From contig DGQA01000007.1 of NCBI GenBank assembly GCA_002390705.1, forward strand, positions 49,693-113,692: 64,000 bases of DNA. Direction: 5' to 3'. The notes under the pieces were generated by a model. That model saw only the letters and a list, made by a program, of their open reading frames with translations, made no database searches and was not told the DNA's origin. Of the stretch, positions 1-8,118 are shown piece after piece. The position numbers and the translations under genes are program-made. The DNA is from Actinobacteria bacterium UBA4426 (GTDB lineage: Bacteria; Actinomycetota; Actinomycetes; S36-B12). How positions within the stretch are numbered: the first letter of the stretch is position 1; every line of letters starts with the position of its first letter.

Positions 1-348
1 CAAGTGCGGATATACAGAAAGATCGTTGCGTTATTGACTTTGCTGGAGGGTCACGCCGATTTTGTCATGGATCAAGGTGGACCCGACCTTGTTCCGAGTG
101 TCGCTGAAATCCGAAAGAAATTTGAAGTCCGTCGTGACTCGAATAAGAATCTCGCATCGCGTTTACTCGGCATGGATGAAAAACTGATGCAGTACCGAAA
201 AGGTGAAGCATTTGTTAGAAGCTGTGTTACCGAAATGGGAGTTGAGGACTTCAACGTTGTATGGGCCGCGCCGGAAAACCTACCGGACATGTCTGAGATT
301 GAAAACCCAGCTGCCTGGCGAACGCGGATACTCACGCACCATGTCTAG
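1..348 (+). CDS. Zincin-like putative metallopeptidase, DUF2342 family, C-terminal part only
   Basis: The frame is open from the first base, so this is the last 115 codons of a longer gene cut by the window edge. The fragment carries the family's C-terminal pattern: a LLEGHADFVMD block near its start, then PSV and an Arg-rich stretch, and later a WAAPENLP motif. This fits the actinobacterial zinc-dependent metallopeptidase / F420-biosynthesis-associated family (DUF2342). The HExxH centre would lie upstream and cannot be checked. The substrate is unknown. It sits directly before tilS and overlaps its start by 8 bases, so the two are probably cotranscribed, as in other actinobacteria. Confidence 0.75.
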   Translation, partial: QVRIYRKIVALLTLLEGHADFVMDQGGPDLVPSVAEIRKKFEVRRDSNKNLASRLLGMDEKLMQYRKGEAFVRSCVTEMGVEDFNVVWAAPENLPDMSEIENPAAWRTRILTHHV

Positions 349-1330
349 GTCGGCTTCTCACACGGTGGTGTCCATGCGCAACAGCGTCGAAGGTTGTGTG
401 GAGCCTGATACTGATTCGGTAGTTGTTGGCCTGTCGGGAGGGCCGGACTCGTTGGTGCTCACAGCGGTTGCAGTCTGGGTTGGGATTCGCTCAGGATTTA
501 CGGTACATGCGGTTGTTGTTGACCATGGTCTCCAAGAAGGGTCATATCAGATTGCCAGTAATGCGGTCATGGCTGCCAACATTCTTGGCGTTACCTCGGT
601 TGAGATTAGAAATGTTGAAGTGGGATCAGATGGCGGTATGGAAATGGCGGCCCGAATCGCGCGTCGCGCTGCGCTCCTCGATGCGGCGGGTGCTCGCCCA
701 ATTCTGCTCGGGCATACAGCTAATGACCAAGCCGAAACGGTGATGCTGCGACTACTTCGAGGCTCGGGTGCACACAGCCTGTCCGCAATGTCTGCCTGCT
801 CGCCTCCGTGGCACCGGCCATTTCTGGCACACCCAAGAACTGATATTGAAGTAGCGGTTTCTGAACTCTTGACACCAGCTGGGATTACACCATGGCAGGA
901 CCCACATAACTTTGACGAAGCTTTTTCTCGAGTCAAGATGCGCACACACCTGGACGTTCTGAGCGCAGATTTCGGACCGTCGATTGTTACTGGTTTGGTA
1001 CGCAGTGCGGACATGCTGCGGGCTGATGACCAAGCACTTGAGCAGCTCTCAGTTGGGCACTTCCGGGGAGCTGAAATTTCAGCGAATGAGACCAGCATGG
1101 CCATTGAAGAATTAGAAGTCCTGCCGGTCGCGATTCGCACGAGGCTGATCAAGTTACTCTTTGACCAACTGGTAACAGGAACCCGGGAGAATTCTCCCCT
1201 TACCCATCAACATGTCATGACGGTCGAAACACTTATCTCGCGATGGTCAGGTCAAGGTGAGATTGCTTTGCCGTTGGGTGTGAGTGCGAAGAGAGAATAT
1301 GGAAGGCTAACCCTTAAGCGGGGAAACTAG
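341..1330 (+). CDS. tilS: tRNA(Ile)-lysidine synthase TilS
   Basis: TilS ligates lysine to C34 of the tRNA-Ile2 anticodon (CAU to lysidine-AU) using ATP, so that AUA is read as isoleucine. The PP-loop ATPase motif SGGPDS lies at residues 32-37 and the family block HTANDQAETVMLRLLRGSG is near residue 130. At about 330 residues it is the short actinobacterial form. I chose the ATG at 341, which overlaps the stop of the upstream gene by 8 bases. An upstream in-frame ATG at 203 would add 46 residues that overlap the previous gene and look like shadow sequence. hpt follows after 11 bases. Confidence 0.93.
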   Translation: MSRSASHTVVSMRNSVEGCVEPDTDSVVVGLSGGPDSLVLTAVAVWVGIRSGFTVHAVVVDHGLQEGSYQIASNAVMAANILGVTSVEIRNVEVGSDGGMEMAARIARRAALLDAAGARPILLGHTANDQAETVMLRLLRGSGAHSLSAMSACSPPWHRPFLAHPRTDIEVAVSELLTPAGITPWQDPHNFDEAFSRVKMRTHLDVLSADFGPSIVTGLVRSADMLRADDQALEQLSVGHFRGAEISANETSMAIEELEVLPVAIRTRLIKLLFDQLVTGTRENSPLTHQHVMTVETLISRWSGQGEIALPLGVSAKREYGRLTLKRGN

Positions 1331-1341
1331 AGGAGCGATGC

Positions 1342-1899
1342 ATGGATTCAGGGCACGTTGAAGGGCAGCTAGCGCACGTACTTCTCACCGAGGAGGAATT
1401 ACACAATCGGATCGCCGAATTAGCACTGCAAATTGCTGCTGATTACCCAGAGGATGAGGATCTCCTTCTGGTGGGTGTTCTCAAAGGTGCAGTGATGGTG
1501 ATGGCTGATCTGGCGCGAGCGTTGCCCCGTCAAGCACAAATGGATTGGATGGCAGTCTCTTCTTATGGTTCAGGAACAATGTCCAGTGGGGTTGTTCGAA
1601 TCCTTAAAGACCTCGATACCGACATCGTTGGACGCAATGTTCTGGTAGTCGAGGACATCCTTGACTCAGGTCTCACATTAAGTTGGCTGCTCAAAAATCT
1701 TGGTTCGCGAAAGCCAAAGTCAATTGAGGTATTCACTTTGCTGCGCAAACCAGAGGGCATGAAAATGAAAGTTGACGCTAAATATATTGGCTTTGATATT
1801 CCCAATGAGTTCGTAGTGGGCTACGGGCTCGACTATGACCAAAATTATCGCAATCTGCGATCAATTGGCACGTTAGCCCCGCACGTCTACGAGTCCTGA
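1342..1899 (+). CDS. hpt: Hypoxanthine phosphoribosyltransferase
   Basis: This purine-salvage enzyme makes IMP or GMP from hypoxanthine or guanine and PRPP. The PRPP-binding signature VLVVEDILDSGLTL is at about residues 100-113, and an early LVGVLKGAVMVMADL block supplies the pyrophosphate loop. The length of 185 residues is normal. A GAGGAG Shine-Dalgarno sequence lies just before the ATG. It sits in the conserved tilS-hpt-ftsH order, with a 125-base gap before ftsH that holds the ftsH promoter. Confidence 0.94.
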   Translation: MDSGHVEGQLAHVLLTEEELHNRIAELALQIAADYPEDEDLLLVGVLKGAVMVMADLARALPRQAQMDWMAVSSYGSGTMSSGVVRILKDLDTDIVGRNVLVVEDILDSGLTLSWLLKNLGSRKPKSIEVFTLLRKPEGMKMKVDAKYIGFDIPNEFVVGYGLDYDQNYRNLRSIGTLAPHVYES

Positions 1900-2012
1900 T
1901 TGCATTCGGAACCAGTCGGCACGAAGAGCCCCCGGTGATATCGCCATTGAAGCAGCCTTTTCGCCTAAGGCATAACCCTTGGTGCAGCGCGCTGACGGTG
2001 CAAAAGGCGTAG

Positions 2013-2018
2013 TACCGT
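2013..2018 (+). promoter_or_regulatory. -10 hexamer of a probable leaderless ftsH promoter
   Basis: TACCGT ends exactly six bases before the GTG start codon at 2025. With normal -10 to +1 spacing, transcription would begin at or next to the start codon. The same geometry recurs at many first genes in this window. No convincing -35 box is visible. Confidence 0.5.
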
Positions 2019-2024
2019 GGCGAG

Positions 2025-3950
2025 GTGGATTTCAAGCGGATTTTTCGTGGCCCGATTTTTTGGATCGCACTGGCGATCATTTTCGTCCTCGTTGGTTCAA
2101 CCCTGATCTCAGGGGTTGGCGCACCCGAGGAAGTCGACACCAGTGTTGCAATGTCGCAGATTCAAAGCGGCAGCGTTGATACCGCAACGATCACCGATCG
2201 GGATCAAGTACTTGAACTGGTTTTGAAAAATGGTGACACGGTTCGGGCCACCTATGTGACCGGTCAAGGGGTCGTTCTGCAGGAGTTATTGCAAGTGAGG
2301 GCAGATTCTGGCGCCCTCCCCGGGGGTTACAACGTTGTTGTCCCTTCTGAAAATATTCTTTTTACCCTGCTCGTCTCCTTGATCCCGTTCATCTTGCTCG
2401 TCCTGATCATGGTTTTTATTTTTTCGAAAATGCAGGGAGGCGGTTCCCGACTCATGCAATTTGGCAAATCAAAAGCCAAAATGGTGTCAAAGGACATGCC
2501 TCAAACCACATTTGCTGACGTGGCTGGTGCTGCTGAAGCCGTTGAGGAACTTGAAGAGATCAAAGACTTTCTGGCGGATCCGGAGAAGTTTAAAGCTGTT
2601 GGAGCGAAAATCCCCAAAGGCGTTTTGCTCTATGGTCCACCGGGAACTGGAAAGACCCTGCTTGCTCGCGCTGTTGCCGGTGAAGCGGGAGTGCCATTTT
2701 ACTCGATCTCCGGTTCTGATTTTGTCGAAATGTTCGTAGGCGTGGGTGCGAGCCGAGTGCGCGATCTTTTCGAGCAAGCAAAAGAAAACGCACCCGCAAT
2801 TATCTTCATGGATGAAATCGATGCAGTTGGTCGACACCGCGGTGCTGGGATGGGTGGTGGCCACGACGAACGCGAGCAAACGTTAAACCAGATGCTGGTT
2901 GAGATGGACGGTTTTGATGTCTCCGGCGGCGTGATCATGATCGCAGCAACTAACCGCCCAGATATTCTTGACCCAGCGCTACTGCGTCCCGGCCGGTTTG
3001 ATCGACAAATTGCAGTGGAGCGTCCTGATCTCAATGGTCGCTGGGAGATCCTCAAGGTGCATGCCAAGGGGAAGCCCTTTAACGAGGCTGTTGATTTGAT
3101 GACGGTCGCTCGCCGAACCCCCGGATTTACCGGAGCGGACTTAGCCAATGTGCTCAATGAAGCCGCATTGCTTACGGCCCGCAATGGTGATCCTGAGATC
3201 GGTAACGTGCTCATGGATGAAGCAATTGACCGAGTCATGGCTGGACCGCAAAAACGCAACCGCGTTATGGACCATGAGGAACGGCTGATCACGGCCTACC
3301 ACGAAGCTGGACACGCGCTTGTTGCGGCAGCTCTGCCTGGTAACGACCCCGTTCACAAAATTACCATTATGCCTCGCGGACGCGCGCTCGGTTACACAAT
3401 GGTGCTACCCGACCAAGAAAAGCACTCCACGACACGAAGCCAGATGCTCAATCAGTTGGCGTACATGCTTGGGGGTCGCGCAGCAGAGGAGCTGATTTTT
3501 CATGATCCGACCACCGGCGCTTCTAATGATATTGAGAAAGCAACCGCTGTTGCTCGCGCAATGGTTATGCAATACGGCATGACTGAGCGGTTGGGCGCGA
3601 TCAAATATGGACAAGAGCAGGGCGAAGTATTCATGGGCCGCGACATGGGGCACACGCGCGACTTCTCCGAGGAAGTTGCCGCCGCGATCGACGAAGAAGT
3701 GCGAGCCTTCATTGAAGCGGCACACCAAGAAGCCTATGACTTGCTGGTAGCCAATCGCGAGGCACTAGATGCGATTGTTGTTGCACTGATGGAACGTGAG
3801 ACCTTGCAAAAGGCCGAGATTGAGGAGATCTTTGCAGAACTCAATTTACGTGAACCGCGGGATGCGTGGACCGGATCGGCACGTAGGTCTCCGGATCTGG
3901 GTGGGCCCGTAGAAGTTCCGGAACTCGATGCGACGAAATCCAATGTCTAG
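2025..3950 (+). CDS. ftsH: ATP-dependent zinc metalloprotease FtsH
   Basis: This membrane-bound AAA+ protease degrades misfolded membrane proteins and some short-lived regulators. Visible features in order: TM1 about 9-29, an extracytoplasmic domain, TM2 about 111-134, Walker A GPPGTGKT at 204-211, Walker B IIFMDEID at 259-266, the second region of homology with an arginine finger near 320-327, and the zinc site HEAGH at 426-430. The 641-residue length is typical. The start is GTG, with no Shine-Dalgarno but a -10 hexamer six bases upstream. folE follows after 12 bases, so the folate genes are probably on the same transcript. Confidence 0.97.
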   Translation: MDFKRIFRGPIFWIALAIIFVLVGSTLISGVGAPEEVDTSVAMSQIQSGSVDTATITDRDQVLELVLKNGDTVRATYVTGQGVVLQELLQVRADSGALPGGYNVVVPSENILFTLLVSLIPFILLVLIMVFIFSKMQGGGSRLMQFGKSKAKMVSKDMPQTTFADVAGAAEAVEELEEIKDFLADPEKFKAVGAKIPKGVLLYGPPGTGKTLLARAVAGEAGVPFYSISGSDFVEMFVGVGASRVRDLFEQAKENAPAIIFMDEIDAVGRHRGAGMGGGHDEREQTLNQMLVEMDGFDVSGGVIMIAATNRPDILDPALLRPGRFDRQIAVERPDLNGRWEILKVHAKGKPFNEAVDLMTVARRTPGFTGADLANVLNEAALLTARNGDPEIGNVLMDEAIDRVMAGPQKRNRVMDHEERLITAYHEAGHALVAAALPGNDPVHKITIMPRGRALGYTMVLPDQEKHSTTRSQMLNQLAYMLGGRAAEELIFHDPTTGASNDIEKATAVARAMVMQYGMTERLGAIKYGQEQGEVFMGRDMGHTRDFSEEVAAAIDEEVRAFIEAAHQEAYDLLVANREALDAIVVALMERETLQKAEIEEIFAELNLREPRDAWTGSARRSPDLGGPVEVPELDATKSNV

Positions 3951-3962
3951 TTTAATTGCCTA

Positions 3963-4574
3963 ATGAGCGGTATCAACCCGATCAGTATTGGTAGCCCGGG
4001 CCCAACAGCCCCTTATAACGACGCGGGCGTGCAGCAGGCAATTCGTGATCTATTAATTGCCATTGGTGAGGACCCCGACCGCGATGGACTCAAGGACACT
4101 CCGGCTCGAGTCGCCCGTAGTTACGCGGAGATTTTTGGGGGCCTGCATCAAACACCCGAGGAAGTCTTGACCACGACATTTGATCTGGGTCACGACGAAC
4201 TCGTAATTGTTAAAGATATCCCCTTCAGCAGCATGTGTGAGCACCATCTATTGCCATTTCATGGGAGTGCACATATTGGCTACATCCCAAATAAGAATGG
4301 CCGAATTACTGGACTGTCGAAACTAGCCCGTGTAACCGATGTATTTTCCCAACGGCCGCAAGTTCAAGAGCGGCTTACCGGCCAGATCGCAGATTCCATA
4401 ATGAATATTCTCCAGCCCCGCGGCGCGATCGTGATCCTTGAAGCCGAACACATGTGCATGTCCCTGCGAGGTGTGCGAAAGACCGGTGCCACCACGACCA
4501 CGAGTGTCGTTCGTGGTTCCCTGCGGGATGCTGTCACACGCTCTGAGGCCATAACGTTAATCATGGGGCGCTAG
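3963..4574 (+). CDS. folE: GTP cyclohydrolase I
   Basis: FolE converts GTP to 7,8-dihydroneopterin triphosphate, the first step of folate synthesis. The zinc and catalytic motifs are visible: SMCEHHLLPF near residues 90-99 and EHMCMSLRG near 160. The product has 203 residues, within the normal range, with a Gly/Pro-rich N-terminal tail of about 20 residues. No clear Shine-Dalgarno precedes the ATG, so translation may depend on coupling to ftsH 12 bases upstream. The folP-folB fusion follows after 5 bases. Confidence 0.96.
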   Translation: MSGINPISIGSPGPTAPYNDAGVQQAIRDLLIAIGEDPDRDGLKDTPARVARSYAEIFGGLHQTPEEVLTTTFDLGHDELVIVKDIPFSSMCEHHLLPFHGSAHIGYIPNKNGRITGLSKLARVTDVFSQRPQVQERLTGQIADSIMNILQPRGAIVILEAEHMCMSLRGVRKTGATTTTSVVRGSLRDAVTRSEAITLIMGR

Positions 4575-4579
4575 TTCCC

Positions 4580-5764
4580 ATGGGCGCACGTTCCCCGGTA
4601 ATCATGGGGATTTTGAATTTGACCCCGGATTCATTTTCTGACGGCGGCCAATTTGATTCAGTGCAATCAGCGGTCCAGGCTGCTACAGCAATGGTGGCCC
4701 ACGGTGCGCAGATCATTGATGTTGGTGGAGAGTCAACGCGTCCCGGTGCGGAAAGAATTTCACTCGAAGTCGAACTCGAACGAGTAATTCCGGCTATTGA
4801 GCAGTTATCCTTAAAAGGCATCTACGTCAGCATTGACACCATGCGCGCCGAAGTCGCCAAAGCCGCTGTGGATGCAGGTGCGCAAATGGTAAACGATGTG
4901 AGCGGTGGTTTGTCTGATCCGCACATGCTGACGACCGTTGCACGTCTTGGGGTTCCCATAGTTCTTATGCATTGGCGTGGACCGAGCAAAACCATGCAAG
5001 AAAATATTCACTATGCAAACCCCGTGACCGAGGTGTGTGCGGAGCTACACAGTGTGGCTAAGGCAGCTCAATTGGCAGGTATCAAAAGCGGCAACATAAT
5101 CCTTGATCCTGGCATTGGCTTTGGGAAAGAAGCCGTGCATAATTGGAAACTCTTACGCAATGTTGACACCCTTTTAGCGCTGGGTTACCCGATACTCATC
5201 GGGGTTTCCCGCAAGAGATTCCTTGGTGGATTACTCGCAGCCTCGGACGGAACACCACGCACCGTCGGTGAGCGCGATACCGCGTCTGCTGTCCTGGCGG
5301 CGCATATTTTGCAACGTGGCGCATGGGGTGTGCGCGTCCATGATGTCCAAGCGACGATTGACGCGTACCTAGCGCTGGGTGCTGTAAACCCAGATCCAGC
5401 GCTCGATTCCATTGAACTCGTAGGGCTGCGTGAATTCGGCCGCCATGGAGTACTCGAGCACGAACGGATCCAGGGCCAATATTTCAGTGTCGATGCAACA
5501 CTGGGGCTGTCGATTTCACATGCGGCTCGCACGGATGATTTGGCCGATACGGTTAATTATGCCGAGGTGGCGGACGCTATTCGGGCTCGAATTGCTGGTG
5601 AGCCCGTGGATCTGATTGAGAAACTTGCTGAAATTATTGCCACTGATTGCCTTGCATTCCGACAAGTTGTGAGTGCTAAAATTCGGGTTCATAAGCCCGA
5701 TGCACCGATCGAAGGTGAGTTCGCTGATGTAATTGTCACCCGAGCAAAATACCTGAACCGATGA
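4580..5764 (+). CDS. folP: Dihydropteroate synthase fused to dihydroneopterin aldolase
   Basis: One uninterrupted 394-residue frame holds two folate enzymes. Residues 5-268 are a DHPS domain: MGILNLTPDSFSDGG at the start, DVGGESTRPG at 47-56, DVSGG, LDPGIGFGK at 175-183 and GVSRKRFLGG near 208-217. Residues 277-392 are a dihydroneopterin aldolase (FolB) domain with GVLEHERIQGQ and IEKLAEIIA, the latter carrying the likely catalytic lysine. Together they perform the aldolase step that precedes HPPK and the later condensation with p-aminobenzoate. In many actinobacteria these are two adjacent genes; here there is no stop between them. folK overlaps by four bases (ATGA). Confidence 0.92.
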   Translation: MGARSPVIMGILNLTPDSFSDGGQFDSVQSAVQAATAMVAHGAQIIDVGGESTRPGAERISLEVELERVIPAIEQLSLKGIYVSIDTMRAEVAKAAVDAGAQMVNDVSGGLSDPHMLTTVARLGVPIVLMHWRGPSKTMQENIHYANPVTEVCAELHSVAKAAQLAGIKSGNIILDPGIGFGKEAVHNWKLLRNVDTLLALGYPILIGVSRKRFLGGLLAASDGTPRTVGERDTASAVLAAHILQRGAWGVRVHDVQATIDAYLALGAVNPDPALDSIELVGLREFGRHGVLEHERIQGQYFSVDATLGLSISHAARTDDLADTVNYAEVADAIRARIAGEPVDLIEKLAEIIATDCLAFRQVVSAKIRVHKPDAPIEGEFADVIVTRAKYLNR

Positions 5765-6270
5765 CGGGAACGGTACTGATTGCATTTGGTGCAAACCTGG
5801 GAGATCCAATCCGCACTTTGCAAATGGCATACCAGGAACTCGCTCAGCTTTGGACTCCGGTTGCTGCCTCTAGCGTGTATCGGAGTGCGCCCGTGGGTGG
5901 AGTTGAACAAGCCGACTTCTTCAATGCCCTCGCGGCATTTGCGACAGAGGATTCTGGGAGCGAAATATTAAATACACTTCATCGGATTGAAAATGTCCAT
6001 GCAAGAACCCGCGAAGTTCGCTGGGGCCCGCGAACGCTGGACCTTGATGTGATCGCACTTTGGGAGGACGCAGAGCCGGTGATCAGCACGGATAGTGTTT
6101 TGACCCTCCCACATCCGCGAGCATGGGAACGCGTGTTTGTTACGGTTCCTTGGCAAGAATTGAAACTGTCAGGGCAACTCGGTGAGCTACCAGGTTTTGG
6201 CCCCGTGAACGAATTACGATCAACTAATGAGGAAATTACCTGCCTTGAGATTGGACTAAGTAGTTCATGA
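5761..6270 (+). CDS. folK: 6-hydroxymethyl-7,8-dihydropterin pyrophosphokinase
   Basis: HPPK pyrophosphorylates hydroxymethyldihydropterin, the step between the FolB and FolP activities encoded just upstream. The signature RWGPRTLDLDVIAL is at about residues 86-99, and the N-terminal IAFGANLGDP and FFNALAAF blocks are present. It has 169 residues. It overlaps the upstream fusion by ATGA and the downstream DUF3180 gene by ATGA, so the three are translationally coupled. With folE, the dihydropteroate branch is complete in four consecutive enzyme domains. Confidence 0.95.
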   Translation: MTGTVLIAFGANLGDPIRTLQMAYQELAQLWTPVAASSVYRSAPVGGVEQADFFNALAAFATEDSGSEILNTLHRIENVHARTREVRWGPRTLDLDVIALWEDAEPVISTDSVLTLPHPRAWERVFVTVPWQELKLSGQLGELPGFGPVNELRSTNEEITCLEIGLSSS

Positions 6271-6728
6271 GAGCCACAAAAATTTCCCAGCTTGTGGTAA
6301 TTGCTGCGATCTTGGTCGCAATCGGATTTGCACTCAGCCAAATTTTAATGGGGCAGACCGCTCGCTCGTTGCCGGTGCCGGCGATGGCGGCCGGGGCACT
6401 CTGGATTTTGGGTGGGAGTGTGGGAATCTGGACCTACTTCGCGCGCCCCCGGCTGAGTCGCCAGGTGGGAACTACGCCATTTCCAGCGCTAGTCTCGGCC
6501 CGAATCGCGGTATTGGCCTTGTCGGGGAGCCGTACCGGGGCAGTAATTGGCGGTTTTTATGCCGGGGTATCACTTGCCTCAATCGCGGGTATCGATACTC
6601 CTGCGGGTTGGAGTGCGACTATCAACGGTTTTCTCGCCGCCTTGGGCGGGGTCCTCTTGGTCATTTCCTCACTGTGGTTAGAAAGTTTATGTGTAGCAAC
6701 AGACCACGGCGCAGCCGAGGAATCGTGA
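6267..6728 (+). CDS. DUF3180 family membrane protein
   Basis: This is a 153-residue integral membrane protein with about four hydrophobic segments, near residues 8-28, 39-59, 75-103 and 115-135. Its length, topology and position right after folK match the actinobacterial DUF3180 family, which has no established function. It overlaps folK by four bases (ATGA), so expression is tied to the folate genes. A direct role in folate metabolism is unproven. Confidence 0.8.
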   Translation: MRATKISQLVVIAAILVAIGFALSQILMGQTARSLPVPAMAAGALWILGGSVGIWTYFARPRLSRQVGTTPFPALVSARIAVLALSGSRTGAVIGGFYAGVSLASIAGIDTPAGWSATINGFLAALGGVLLVISSLWLESLCVATDHGAAEES

Positions 6729-6734
6729 CCAAAG

Positions 6735-6740
6735 TACTCT
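6735..6740 (+). promoter_or_regulatory. -10 hexamer of a probable leaderless promoter
   Basis: TACTCT is followed by six bases and then the ATG at 6747. It lies just after the DUF3180 stop codon, suggesting that the small downstream gene has its own promoter. Confidence 0.5.
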
Positions 6741-6746
6741 GCACCC

Positions 6747-7043
6747 ATGAGCGATTCCACTCTTGAAGACTTACCCTTTGACGAACTGCGGCATCAGGCA
6801 TTTCACCTAGCGGAAAAGAAACTCGATATCGGTTTCTTCGCAGACGTGTTTTCGCACATGCCTGGCATGGTGGCGATCGAAGGGGAAGGTGGAGACTTAG
6901 GTTCAATTGGTGGAACCTTTATTGAGACCGTTCGCGCGACCAAGGAAATGTTTGGGCACGGGCAGTTAGATCCGGACATGGAAGTGCTACTACGCGCTCG
7001 ATTTGCCACCTATATTCGGGCTAACGATCCAAGTCACCGATAA
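6747..7043 (+). CDS. Small conserved actinobacterial protein, function unknown
   Basis: The 98-residue acidic protein has no signal peptide or membrane segment. The pattern LPFDELRHQAFHLAEKKLDIGFF followed by an MPGMVA segment resembles a small conserved protein found at this position in Streptomyces-type genomes, but I cannot name a function. A leaderless-type -10 sits six bases before the ATG. Its last 23 bases overlap the convergent NuoD-like gene on the opposite strand. Conserved company with the NuoD-like/methyltransferase unit may mean a shared role, which is a guess. Confidence 0.65.
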   Translation: MSDSTLEDLPFDELRHQAFHLAEKKLDIGFFADVFSHMPGMVAIEGEGGDLGSIGGTFIETVRATKEMFGHGQLDPDMEVLLRARFATYIRANDPSHR

Positions 7044-8106
7044 CGAGAAACATGCTGCCAATTGCCGCTGGCAATTGGTCGAGTTGAAGTCCCACCAAGG
7101 TGGGAACCAGCGCCTGAAAGTTATTAAATGAAGCCGATCGCAATTTCAGACGCCATGGTGTTTTGTCGCCGGCGCTGACCAAATACCAACCATTTATCCC
7201 GGTGGGCCCATCAGCCCAGTGGTAGGTGTTTCCTTCGGGGGCTCGCACAACTTTCGGCAAAACTACATTGACCTCTTGCCCCTGGGTGGATTTAAGGTGC
7301 GGCCACACTTGCTCAATCAGCGCACTACTGAGCGCAAGTTGATCAAGTGCTGCCATAAAGCGCGAGTAGGCATCTCCATCGTGATACAGCGGCGGTTTAG
7401 TGAACCCTAATTCCCCGTAGTTGAGGTAGTGATCCGTGAATCGTAAGTCATTATCGAGACCGCTTGCCCAAGCAACCGGCCCGCTCGTGCCAAAAGAGAT
7501 CGCGTCGCTGGGCGCAAGGAAAGCCAGTCCGCGCAATTCATCTGCATTGAGGCTAGATATGAGTTGGGGGAGTATTGTGCGCAATTCGGTAATGATCAAC
7601 TGGCTTGCATTCTCGGCATGTGCGGGTAGGTCGTGAGCCACCCCGCCGATCCGTGCAAACATTGGGTGCACCCGATTGCCGGTAACCAATTCTAAAAAGT
7701 TGGCAATCACGTTTCGTAATCGGATTGTTTTGGGATCAGGCATAAATGCAATCAGCGCTGAAATCCGAGTGAACTCAGCAAGGAGCATCCGGATCCAAGT
7801 AGCCCGCTCCGGTGGGTGAATTCCCATTGCCGCTTCTAAGGTGAGCGCCACACCTAATTCGGAGGTGAACGGCGCGTACCAGTCATGGCGATTAGCCAGC
7901 ATCATGATTTGCCGGTAGTCGCGAACTTCAAAGAGTTTTTCTGCACCCCGGTGCATAAATCCAATTCGTGGTTCGACGTGCATGATTGTGTCTCCCTCAA
8001 CAGTGAGGTGCAGCTGGAAGCCGCCCTGGGCGCTGGGGTGGAATTCTCCGAGATCAATTCTGAGTTCACCGGGTGCTAAACCCACGCCGGCAATTAACTT
8101 ACGCAT
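7021..8106 (-). CDS. Orphan NuoD-like (49-kDa subunit-like) protein
   Basis: This is a 361-residue paralogue of complex I subunit NuoD, distinct from the genuine nuoD at 52957. Matches include GEFHPSAQG (20-28), IGFMHRGAEKL (48-58), a SASFNNFQA block and an LDR C-terminus, like the VDR end of NuoD. It is about 85 residues shorter than the operon NuoD. The two quinone-headgroup residues are changed: the second His of HPSTHG is Gln27 and the Tyr of RMDYL is Trp76. Arg53 aligns with NDUFS2 Arg85, the residue methylated by NDUFAF7. It lies 12 bases downstream of a MidA/NDUFAF7-type methyltransferase on the same strand. Its role is unknown; possibilities are an assembly factor or an alternative oxidoreductase subunit. 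Confidence 0.85.
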   Translation of the reverse strand: MRKLIAGVGLAPGELRIDLGEFHPSAQGGFQLHLTVEGDTIMHVEPRIGFMHRGAEKLFEVRDYRQIMMLANRHDWYAPFTSELGVALTLEAAMGIHPPERATWIRMLLAEFTRISALIAFMPDPKTIRLRNVIANFLELVTGNRVHPMFARIGGVAHDLPAHAENASQLIITELRTILPQLISSLNADELRGLAFLAPSDAISFGTSGPVAWASGLDNDLRFTDHYLNYGELGFTKPPLYHDGDAYSRFMAALDQLALSSALIEQVWPHLKSTQGQEVNVVLPKVVRAPEGNTYHWADGPTGINGWYLVSAGDKTPWRLKLRSASFNNFQALVPTLVGLQLDQLPAAIGSMFLVIGDLDR

Positions 8107-8118
8107 GTGTGCATCGTT

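Noticed and set aside
547..1152. 201-codon minus-strand frame inside tilS
   Set aside because: Antisense to conserved TilS motifs, no initiation signal, low-complexity Ser/Arg composition.
2699..3292. 197-codon minus-strand frame inside ftsH
   Set aside because: Fully antisense to conserved AAA+ coding sequence, Ser/Arg-rich with no recognisable domain; a shadow frame.
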